This document shows positions 36,201 to 45,051 of a DNA stretch of 64,000 bases, piece after piece (position 1 is the first letter of the stretch; every line of letters begins with the position of its first letter). The DNA comes from Closterium sp. Naga37s-1 (Eukaryota > Streptophyta > Zygnematophyceae > Desmidiales > Closteriaceae), in contig CANJKZ010000431.1 in the NCBI GenBank assembly GCA_947471745.1, positions 981,001 to 1,045,000 of the forward strand. The letters run 5' to 3'. The notes beneath the pieces were generated by a model, which was not told the origin of the DNA, ran no database searches, and saw only the letters and a list, made by a program, of their open reading frames with translations. A program made the translations under genes and the position numbers.

Positions 36201-39200
36201 GGGGGAGGAGTAGTGTCGGGGGCTGCGGCAGCCCCGGGACCGCCCTCCAAAGCACCTGGCGCACCACCCCCAGAGTCAGCACCACCGACAGCAACACGAC
36301 CAGGCTCACCAGGACCCGAAGAGGGTGCACCCGCACCCCCAGACGTAGCACCCCCAAAGTCAGCAGGACCAGCACCAGCTCCCGGAAGACAAGAGTCTCC
36401 TGCAACCACGGGCTCAGCTCCAACTCCAGCACCCCCAGAGCTAGCACCTGTAGGGCCCTCTCCACGAGCACCGGCTCCCACAGGGTCTGCAGCAGGCTGC
36501 GAGGAGGACTGCGGGGAAGGAGGCTGCACCTGAGGGGCGACCGAGGGGGGAGGGGTAGCCTGGGACACACCTGACGGGGCGGGACCAGGGGGGGGAGGCT
36601 GTACCGGGGGAGCAGGAGGGGGAGCGAAAGTCAGGAAGAGAGGGGAAGGAGGAACTGGGAGACCTCGACTGGGGTACCTGACGTAGTAGGGGGTGGACTC
36701 CTCGAAACGGACGTCACGGGAGTCAAAGAACCGGTGAGAGGGAGGGTGGTAAAAGGTGAAGTCAGAGGAGTCCTCAGGGAAACCAAGGAAGACACACGGA
36801 ACGGCGTGAGGCGAGAGCTTGTCCGCGGAAGTGTCACGGACAAGAGCCAAGCAACCCCAGACGCGAAACCTCGACGCAACACCAGGGGACCCGGTCCAAA
36901 GACTGGTCGGTGAAGCCTCTGGCCGAGAGACGCGTGGCCAGAGGTTCAGCTGATGAGCGGCGTACCTAACCGCGTAGGGCCACAGAAAATGGGGGGCACG
37001 GGCGTGAGTCAAGGAGGTGCCGGCGATCTCCATGACTAAGCCTATGCGGCGCTCAGCAACCCCATTCTGCTGTGGGGACTCTGGAAGCGTCCATGACTGA
37101 CTAATGCCCTGCTCGCGACAGAATCCAGCGAGAATGCCGGAGCGAAACTCACCCCCACGGTCAGAGTGAAGACAGCTGACACGACGACCACGAGTGCCCT
37201 CAGTGGTAAGCAACCACCTGATCAGCGTAGAAGTCACCTCAGACTTCTTCGCCAGGGGGAACACTGTGGTGTAGCGGGAGTAGTCGTCAACGACCACCAA
37301 AAAGAAACGCTCGCGCTCAGGGCCAAGGTGAGGGGCGGGGCCCCAGACGTCCAAGTGGAGCGTCTCAAAAGGCTCGGTGGCCGGACGAAGGGAGGAGGAG
37401 TGAGGGGTGGCGCGCAGCCGACCCTCGACGCAGGGACCGCACGGCGGTGCAAGCGAAGGCGGCAGCGACGGCAAGACACGCGGGAGGCCTAAGACAAGAC
37501 GCTGACGAGACATAGCGCGCAGACGAGGGAGGGACGGGTGCCCCGTCTGGTGGTGCCACAGAACGGTGGGGTGTGCAAGCGACCGGCAGGAGCACGACGC
37601 AGCAACTAGACCAGACACGGGAACCTGACCAAACACAGCTACCTGGGGGGACGCAGTAACCTGGTGAGACGCAGGGACCAGACTGGGGGAAGTAACCGGG
37701 GCCGGGGGCAGGAGTCGCTGCTGCTGCTGCTGCTGCCGCTGCTGCTGCTGCTGCTGCTGCTGTACACCAGGGTCAGTGTGAAGTGTGTATAGACCTGAGC
37801 CCAGCTCTGTCGTAAAGGTGGCAAGAGGCGCGTAAGTGTCGCCGTCAACACAAACCGCCGTCTCACCAGAGGGCTCAATCCACACACCCAAGTGCTGACT
37901 CACAAGAGGCCTCACGCCCACCAAGTTCCTCGAGAATGAGGGGACATGGAAGCCAGTCAGAGACCCAGAGGGAACAACAGGGCACGGAAGAGTAGTAGTG
38001 TAGCGAGCAGTGACTGGTCCCGAGGTGGGATCAGCCAGTGCCACAGAGACTGGCGCAGGAAGCGGAGTAAGTGTCGTGTGATCCCTGAAGAAGCAGTGCG
38101 AAGCCCCAGAGCCCAAAGTGAAAGACAGTGAAGCGTCCTCGGAACGAGCTCCTGGACTAGTGTCTACACAGGTGCCTACACTAGCAAGAGGCAACTCAGC
38201 AAGACAAGCACCTAAGCTAGCAACACTCGAGTAAACAGAGTCAGAAGCACTAGAGTCAACAAAAGCATACATAGCATGAGGAGTTCCTAAGAGATCAAGC
38301 AACTGAGAAGCTGACATGCCCCAAAGGGCAGGGCCGTACGTATGAACAAGAGGAAACCAGTCAGGGGCAGGGCCTCCAACGCCGTAGGCCAAGCGAACCG
38401 TGTCAGTGAGCTGAGCAAAGCACTGACCAGGAGGGTGGGTGCGACCACAAGGCTGGCCTCGGCGAGCACCTGTCAAAAGCTGATAGGTGCACGAAGGGTG
38501 AACAGCACCTCGCTGAGGCTGACGCTGTGTTGGCCCTGAAACCTGCTGCTGCCGCTGCTGCTGCGGGGGCTGCTGCAAGGGGAGGGGCTGCTGCTGCTGC
38601 TGCTGCTGCCGCTGGGCCAGGTACCACGCCGCTGCTCCACCCGCCGCGGCCGGCAGACCAGAAGGTGGCTGACGAGCCCGGGCGTCGCCTCCACCAGCTG
38701 CAGTAGCGGGGTCACCGGCCGCTGCACGAGAGGCCTCTCCAGGCCCTGCACTCCCGCCGCCACCAGTCGGCACGCCACCCCCGCCACCTCCGCCGGCAAC
38801 GCCTCCACCGCCGCCGTCGCCTGTACCCTGACCGCCCCTCTTGCCACCCCTACCCCAAGAACGCGACGAAGCCGTAACAGCAGCAGCGGTCACGTCAGTG
38901 GTGGCAGTGGCTAGGGAGGCAGTAAAGGTGGGCAGCTGAGGGACAGTGCACCCGTGAAACAGTGGAGGGGGCACAGCACCAGAGGCGGAGGCTACTGAGC
39001 GGAGGTTGCTCTCGACGTCCTTGAGCGCAGACTCTAGAACCTCGATAGTGAGCTCACTAGGGTGCTTCAGGAGAAGCGCGTCACGAACCGAGGCAAGGCG
39101 GTCAGGGAGGCTAGTGGCGATGAAGTAGATAGTAATCGCCATGGGGGGAGGGAGCAGTGCAAGCTGTGCGTCAGTGCAAGCAGCGCGGTAGCTAGAATCG

Positions 39201-40682
39201 AGCGAGCAGAGGTGAGCAATCAAGTCAGCAGAGCGCTCAAACGAAGCGAGGTCTGGGAACAAGAACGGTAGGAAGAGGCGGCCAAGAGAGACAGTGGTGG
39301 GAGTAGCGTAGCGGGCCTTGATCGCAGTCAAGAACTCACTAGCAGTGGGAACCTGAGTGAAGTGGGCCTCCTCAGACTCAGGGAGGAGGCTGCTAAGAGC
39401 GATGCAGGTCGCAGCGTCACGCGACTTCCACGCCGTCAGGTCAGCATGCTGGCTGGCAAAGCAGGCTCTAGCAGCGTCGTCAGGGGCAGAGCCTAGAGGG
39501 GTAGGGTCGTCGGGCGCAGGAAGGTCACCAGTAGCGTGCGCCCAGAGGGACTCACCCGACTGGACCTGACTCTCTAAAAGGCGACGCGCGCGCAGGAGCC
39601 AGACCGAGAATTCGAGGGGTCGACCGTCAGCGTCAAAACGGAGAACTCTAGGAGTCGCCATAGTGGAAGTACGAGCGACAGGATGCGTAGTAGAGCAGAG
39701 GGAGGGCTCGCGGCAGGCCTAAAAAGCAGGCGCAGCGGCGGAGAAAACGAGCAGACGTGGCAGCGCGAGCAAGCAGGCACGCGTGGAGACAGAGACGAGA
39801 CAGCACAGCTGCTGAAGGGCGGGCGTGCTTAGAAACGGGCGCAGCGAGCACTCAGGCTCAGGGCGCAGGGCGCAGGGCGTGGGGAGGCGCGGGCGCAGGG
39901 CGCAGGGCGCAGGGCACGGGGAGGCGCGGGTGCAGGGCGCAGGGCGTAGGGAGGCGACGGGCGACGGGCGCAGGGCGTAGGGCACGGGGAGGCGCGGGCG
40001 CAGTGGGCGCAGCGGGCGTAGGGACGACGCGGCGGGCGCGTAGGGCGAGGGTAGGGACGCGACGGCGGGCAGGCGCGACGCGACGGGCGTTTAGGGCAGC
40101 GGGGGGAGGGCGCGTCGCGACGAGCAGCGGGGGAGGGCACGACGGGACGACGGGCGGGGAGAGGGCGACGCGACGGGGGCAGGGGAAGGCGCGATTCGAC
40201 AGGCAGCGGGGGGTAAAAACGCGACTCGACGGGCAGCGGGGGGGAAAAACGCGACTCGACGGGCAGCAGGGGGAAAAAAACGCGACTCGATGGGCAGCAG
40301 GGGGGGGAAACGCGACCGGCAGCACGGGGGAGGGGGGGGGGAGAAGGTCCCTACGCTACGAGAGTAGTGGATCGGCGGAACGGGCGGTAACGAACGAACG
40401 CGATTAGAGCGGGCCGGCGCTAGGCTCGGGTAAAACGAACGAGGTCGGGAGGAGCGGGATCCCACAGGATCCGAACCTAGGTGATACCATGTCAAGAAAG
40501 GAACTAATGATGTCATTGATGTGAGTTGGGGTACATATAACAAACCCTAACTTCTGTACCCCCTAAGACAAACCTCACTAAGGCTACAACATTTGACAAA
40601 GACTAGAGTGTCGAGATTGTTTTTGTACCCTCTAAGGCTAACCCCAATATAGCCTAGATAATAACAAGCATATGTTTTGACA
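28034..40682 (-). mobile_element. C6: copia-type element in T0, GTCCA duplication; hosts C7
   Basis: C6 is a minus-strand copia element. The 3' LTR is 28,034-28,172 (139 bp). The 5' LTR is 33,395-33,454 plus 40,604-40,682, split by C7. Target duplication GTCCA lies at 28,029-28,033 and 40,683-40,687. The LTRs differ at 2 of 139 positions, so it is young. Primer-binding site TGGTATCAGAGCAGG abuts 33,395. Parts from right to left: short leader with a run of about 30 A (plus strand, near 33.26 kb), partial gag region (32.9-33.2 kb), protease LDSGAS (about 32.75 kb), GAG-pre-integrase (32.3-32.5 kb), integrase HSDRGGEF and PQQNGVAE (31.75-32.2 kb), Gly/Ala linker (30.4-31.3 kb), reverse transcriptase (29.2-30.0 kb), RNase H (28.45-28.8 kb) and 3' untranslated region. 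The N-terminal gag is not recognised. It has several breaks. Confidence 0.88.
33455..40598 (-). mobile_element. C7: copia-type element in C6 5' LTR, AAGAC duplication
   Basis: C7 is the innermost large element, 7,144 bp. Its 109-bp LTRs lie at 33,455-33,563 and 40,490-40,598 (3 differences). Target duplication AAGAC lies at 33,450-33,454 and 40,599-40,603. The primer-binding site read on the minus strand at 40,490 is TGGTATCAC. Parts from right to left: GC-rich tandem-repeat leader (39.7-40.45 kb), gag from 39,661 (MATPRVLRFDADGRPLEFSV), Gly/Gln-rich region, protease-like region (FTLGSGASHCFF, about 38.1 kb), GAG-pre-integrase (37.5-37.7 kb), integrase DDYSRYTTVF and HSDRGGEF (36.8-37.4 kb), Gln/Pro-rich linker (35.8-36.6 kb), reverse transcriptase (34.6-35.2 kb) and RNase H (33.8-34.2 kb). 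It is the most complete copia copy here, with only about two or three breaks. It belongs to a different subfamily from C4-C6 (shorter LTR, Gln-rich linker). Confidence 0.9.
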
Positions 40683-40772
40683 GTCCACTGGTGATCCCCG
40701 ATTGATCCTAGGGAAGGGTTACAGGCATGTTGGCCTAGGGGGTTATGGGCGCACTGACCCGCTAGTTAACAA

Positions 40773-42311
40773 TGTCAGAATATGTTATATTTGTCTAGCC
40801 TGCAGTGGGGTACTCAATAGTGAGTACAGCCCAATCTAGGGTTTGCTATATGTACTCAACTGCTTGCTAGTGAAACCCCTCTTTCTTGTTTCTAACTTTC
40901 TACTGCTGTTTTCAACATGGAATCAGAGCAGGTCGACCCTCACGGGTCGATCCTGTGGATGGGCCCACCCAATACTTCCGCTGCTGCTGCTCTGCCTAAC
41001 GCGCGCCTCGAGCGCGCGCTGTCTGCCTGCCTGCCGCGCGCCCATCGCGCGCGGCCATTTTTCTTCCCGCCGCGCGACCGAGGCGCGCGGCGGTTTTCTG
41101 ACCGTCGGGCGCCCCGTGGCGCGCGGCGGTGCCCTGCCCCGGCCTCGCCCCGGCCCTGCCCCGTCGCCCGTCGCGGCTCCGTCGCGGCCCTGCCCCGTCG
41201 CCTGTCGCGGCCCCGTCACCTGTCGCGGCCCCGTCGCGGCCTCGCCCCGGCCCTGCCCCGTCGCTCGTCACGGCCCCGTCGCGGCTCGCCCCGGCCCTGC
41301 CCCGTCGTGGCCCCGCCCCGGCCATGCCCCGTCACCTGTCGCGGCGCACCGGGGGCCCGCGCACCGCCCCCCCCCCCCCCCCCCCTCGTTTCCCGTCGCC
41401 CGTCGCGACGCCCTGGGGGGCCGCCTTCTGCCGCCTGTTCCAGCGCCCTGGGGGGGCGCGCGTCGGCCCCTCCTGTCTTCGTCGCGGCCCTGCCCCCCCC
41501 CCCCGTAACCTCCCTACCCGCCATCCTGCCCTGCCCTGTGTTAGGGTTTGGGGGTGGCGAGTAGGGGGTGGCGGGTGTGTGGCATCCCCTGCTCCTTCTC
41601 CTACTCCGTCTCCCACTGCTGCAGCTGCCGCTGAGGGGGGTGGGTGTGTGGGAGCCGACGGAGTGGTGCTAGGGGGTGGAGTGTGAGTGAACCTAGGGGT
41701 GCAGCAGGGGGTGTTTGAAAGGGGATGAGACAGTTAGAGGGAGGTTGGGTGGAGGTAGCCGTCGTGTCGTCAGCAGCGCCAATAGTCCGGAGGTGCGCCT
41801 TCAGTAGCTCAGCGAGCCTGCTGCGCCAGTCGCCCGTGGGTCCGTTGCTCCTGCCGCTCGTCTTAGCCGCGGAGCCAGTTACTCCTGTAGTCCGGAGGTG
41901 CGCTTCCGGTAGCCACAGTGCGCGCCGCTCCTGTTGCCTGTGTGTCTGCAGCTTCAGTCGTTGCCTCCTCTCTCCTTTCCTTTCAGTCCAGCTCCTCCTC
42001 CTCACTTGCCCTCTGTGATAGTCTCTAGCTTTACTTATTACTGTGAACTATAAACTGTTGCTTCTTGTACTTGTGCTCAGAATGTGTGGTGACGTTGTGA
42101 TCCACCCTGAGCTTGTCTTTGCTTTGCTTGTTGTGCTGATTACACCCCACTTTGGCTATGGGGGTGTGTCAGAATATGTTATATTTGTCTAGCCTGCAGT
42201 GGGGTACTCAATAGTGAGTACAGCCCAATCTAGGGTTTGCTATATGTACTCAACTGCTTGCTAGTGAAACCCCTCTTTCTTGTTTCTAACTTTCTACTGC
42301 TGCTTTCAACA
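40773..42311 (+). mobile_element. T2: short non-autonomous LTR element in T0 3' LTR, AACAA duplication
   Basis: This 1,539-bp element has 145-bp LTRs at 40,773-40,917 and 42,167-42,311 (one difference). Target duplication AACAA lies at 40,768-40,772 and 42,312-42,316. The primer-binding site TGGAATCAGAGCAGG follows at 40,918. The interior has a GC-rich block (about 41.0-41.5 kb) with GTCGCGGCCCCGTCGC-type repeats and a homopolymer C run, a CAGCTGCCGCTGAGGGGGGT block, a CTCCGGACTATTGGCGCTG-type block, and a 3' end with the GATCCACCCTGAGC motif and a polypurine tract. No gag or pol is present. Same family as T1 and T3. Whole and very young. Confidence 0.9.
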
Positions 42312-42445
42312 AACAAGTCCTTTTATCCCAATGGTCTAGTGGTTGGGATTCTGACATCGCTTTGCTTCTTCTCTTGACTGGTCTTGTGACCATTGCTTGC
42401 TCTGGCTATCCCCCACTTCGTCTATAGGGGTGTATCAAACATTAT

Positions 42446-42955
42446 ACCGTATCACCCCGGATAGAAGAGCAGGCCTATGATAAGCGCATGCGCTTCTATC
42501 TGGAGCAATGCGCTTATGGCCGATCCTCAATTATAAGCGCACCCCCTGTGAAAACGCTTCTTATTATAAGCGCATGTACAATTTTTAATTAAAATTCATG
42601 TTCGAAACGGTAGCGAATTTCAAATTTGAAGCTAATGCATTCTCATTTTCGCTGAGTTTGACTCTCGAAGACCTGACCGGTTGCGCGTCCAGTTAGGATG
42701 TGCTGGCATGACTGCAAAGTGTCGCGTCTTGGCCCCTGTCTGCTGGAAGAGAATCGCTTGCAGGCGATTCTGCTTTGTGACGCGAAAAAATTCGACTCGG
42801 TTGAAATGGCAAGAGTGAAACATACATTTTGGTGTCTTCAATTTTATAAATTCGTATATGTTATTATATAAGCGCATGCGCTTATAAAAATGACTCAATT
42901 ACCGTAGAAGCACACCCTCATAAAAAATGTTGTTTTATTATAAGCGCACCTGCGC
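42446..42955. repeat. AT-rich segment with repeated TATAAGCGCA motifs, unclassified
   Basis: About 500 bp between the cut-off 3' LTR of C3 and the 3' end of C8. Unlike its GC-rich neighbours it is AT-rich. It carries at least six copies of AAGCGCA in both orientations, several as the palindrome AAGCGCATGCGCTT (near 42,482 and 42,870) and others as ATTATAAGCGCA (near 42,530, 42,560, 42,935). No protein domain, clear terminal inverted repeat or target duplication was found. It may be a DNA transposon fragment, but that is a guess. Confidence 0.5.
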
Positions 42956-44745
42956 TTGTTGTACATTGATATATATATGTATACCTGCATGCTTCCTCTT
43001 GCTAGGTTATGATCAGTGCACTGGCTTGCTATTATCGCTCTGCATGTGAACTGGCCTTGTGGCCGCTTGTGCTCAGAATGAGTGATGATCTTGAGATCCA
43101 CCCTGGGCTTTGCATTGCTTTGTTCTCTTGCCTGACTGATCTTGTGACTGTTTGTTGTGTTGGCTATCCCTCACTTCGCCTAGGGGGGTGTGTCAAAACA
43201 TATTTGTATGTTCTGTTGAATTATATATCTTATACCTGTCTACAGCTTGCTAGTGTATTTGTTAGCTATTAGAATCAACCGTTGGTGGTGCACCCTATCC
43301 ATTTGCTCTTGCCTACTTGTACTTCCAATTCTATAGTGAACCCACTCTTCTTTGCCAAAACCTCTCGATGCCATCTCCTAGCTTCAAGCCTTCCTCCTAA
43401 GCTTATGCCTCCTAAATAGTTACTTTGACATGGTATTAAGAGCTGGGTCCTTCTAAGGACCTCCCTATTATTTTTCATTCGCCATGGCTGCTGCCATGGC
43501 GACCATCGCAGCGCCCTTCGAGGCGCTCGTCCGTTGCCTACCCCGCGCTGCTCGCACCGCGCTACCCGCCCCACGCGCTCGTCGCCCAGTCCCGCGCGCT
43601 GACGCGTCGCCCCGCCGCTGGTCGCGGACGCCAGCGCCAGCGCCTCCAACCGTCGCGGACGCCTGCGCGATCGCCAGCGCCAGCGACTGTCGCAATCGTC
43701 AGCGCCAGCGCCTGCGCCGGTCACCTGCGCCAGCGCCAGCGACATGCGCCAGCCCCGGACGCGAGCGCCAGCGCCAGCAGCGGCCGTCAGCACCCCCGCC
43801 ATCGCCATCCCGCTCCCCGCTTCCGCACCTGCCGCCTCTCTTTTCTACGGTGGACATTGCGGGGGGGAGGTGGCGGGGCTCGCGCCCGCGGCTACGGGGG
43901 TGCTTAAGCCCCCTTGAACCCTCCCGCCCCTCCCTACTACTCCTCCTCATCGCTGCCCGTGCATCTCCAGTGCGTGCCGCGTTTGGGGGGGGGGAGAAGA
44001 GGGTGTGGGGGTGGCGGGTATTTGAAGGCAGCCGCCTCCCCTTCTCCTCCTCCTTCCGCTGCACTTCCTATCCTCCTCCTCTCTCCTCTCCTCTCCTCTC
44101 TCCTCTCCTCCAGCCGCCTCCTCCTCCGCTTGTTTGCTCCTCCAGCCGATTCTTATCGACTCTCCACCTGTGCGCCACCAACTTCCTCCTCCTATCCAAC
44201 GGTTGGTGTTAATCACCAGCATCCTACGCCCTCCGGTTATCCCAGCCCTCCTCCGCGCCCTCCGCGCCCTCCTCCGTTCTGGCGTTCACAGGTGCTGCCG
44301 GTCAGCCACCGCTGTTTCTGTGCCTATCCCAGCTACAGCAACCGCTCTCCAGGCGACCTGGTGTCAGACACCACTAGTTAAAGCCGTAGACAGTTACGGG
44401 GGTGTGTTGAATTATATATCTTATACCTGTCTACAGCTTGCTAGTGTATTTGTTAGCTATTAGAATCAACCGTTGGTGGTGCACCCTATCCATTTGCTCT
44501 TGCCTACTTGTACTTCCAATTCTATAGTGAACCCACTCTTCTTTGCCAAAACCTCTCGATGCCATCTCCTAGCTTCAAGCCTTCCTCCTAAGCTTATGCC
44601 TCCTAAATAGTTACTTTGACATGTTCTTAGTTCTGCTAGGCTACAGTGAGGTGCTCAGTATAGGGTACAACCCGAGTTAGGGTTTCATAGTTGTATCTCC
44701 TTGTTGCTAGTCACTTGTATCATTCCTGCACAGTTGATTCTGACA
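42956..44745 (+). mobile_element. C8: 3' end of a copia-type element, LTR split by T4
   Basis: Only the 3' untranslated region and the 3' LTR remain. The untranslated region (42,956-43,190) matches those of C1, C3 and the minus-strand copies, including GGCCTTGTGGCC, GATCCACCCTGGGC and a polypurine tract ending AGGGGGGTG. The LTR starts at 43,191 (TGTCAAAACATATTTG), is interrupted by T4, resumes at 44,627 and ends at 44,745 (GATTCTGACA). It totals about 142 bp without T4. No coding part lies next to it. It could be the lost end of C2 or a separate element. Confidence 0.75.
43214..44621 (+). mobile_element. T4: second family of short non-autonomous LTR element, TGTTC duplication
   Basis: This 1,408-bp element has 217-bp LTRs at 43,214-43,430 and 44,405-44,621 that look identical by eye. 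Target duplication TGTTC lies at 43,209-43,213 and 44,622-44,626. The primer-binding site TGGTATTAAGAGC follows at 43,431. The interior is GC-rich (GCCAGCGCCAGCG-type repeats near 43.6-43.8 kb, CTCCTCTCCTCT near 44.1 kb). It has no recognisable gag or pol and lacks the GATCCACCCTGAGC motif shared by the other elements. A stop-free stretch at 43,484-44,212 follows from base composition and is not proposed as a gene. Whole and very young. Confidence 0.88.
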
Positions 44746-45051
44746 AAGGAATGGTTGTGTAGTAGCAAACCCAACCAAATATGGTGTCACTTGCAGATTG
44801 AAAGGTGTGATCCAGTAGGATTGTTCTGGTGGTGGTGACAACAATTTGAGCATGTGATGTGGTGGAGGCACGCTGCACTAACACCCAGAAGAATATCCAT
44901 CTTCCTTTGTGAACTTTATTCCGACTTTTGTATGGATGTAAACATGGTTTAGAATGGTATAATATGAACTTCGAAGGAGTAAGGGTACAATATATTGGCG
45001 CATGACATCTGCTTTCAAATGCCCGCACCACAGCAAATCAAAATGGCGAAA
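44746..45051. other. Intergenic stretch downstream of GBSS
   Basis: About 300 bp between the end of the C8 LTR and the GBSS stop codon. It should contain the GBSS 3' untranslated region (minus strand). I see no open frame, repeat or RNA gene. C8 and T4 therefore end very close to the gene. Confidence 0.6.

Larger units (their letters stand above)
27814..42352 (+). mobile_element. T0: miniature LTR element (TRIM), about 345 bp before later insertions
   Basis: T0 sits in the 3' untranslated region of C3 with target duplication TCGCT at 27,809-27,813 and 42,353-42,357. The 5' LTR is 27,814-27,951 (138 bp, TGTCAGAGG to ATTCTGACT). The interior is only about 69 bp (27,952-28,020): a primer-binding site TGATATCAGAGC followed by a G-run polypurine tract. 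The 3' LTR starts at 28,021 and is broken up by C6 (28,034-40,682) and T2 (40,773-42,311), ending at 42,352. The two LTRs differ at about 7 of 138 positions, older than C6 and T2 as nesting requires. The LTR/interior junction resembles a tRNA (see findings). No coding capacity. Confidence 0.85.
8265..42445 (+). mobile_element. C3: copia-type element, split by C4 and T0
   Basis: C3 survives in three pieces. The 5' LTR starts at 8,265 (TGTCAAACATTATCTG) and resumes at 24,670-24,798 after C4. It ends TTCTGACA, followed by an initiator-Met-type primer-binding site (TGGTATTATGAGCAGG). Then come a long CTG/GCC-rich leader (24.8-26.07 kb), gag (from about 26,072, MANFSVLRFDAEGRAISFDV), the start of protease (LDSRAS, near 27.25 kb), RNase H (27.33-27.63 kb) and the 3' untranslated region up to 27,813. 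After T0 and its inserts, the untranslated region resumes at 42,353 and ends with a polypurine tract and only the first bases of a 3' LTR (42,433-42,445). It is internally shortened and broken in several places. It is older than everything nested in it. Confidence 0.75.

Noticed and set aside
36000-39700. Host Gln-rich transcription factor
   Set aside because: The Gln runs are embedded between integrase and reverse transcriptase of C7 and belong to its linker.
43484-44212. 242-codon open frame inside T4
   Set aside because: Biased GC-rich composition, no domain, and it lies inside a non-autonomous LTR element and runs toward its 3' LTR.
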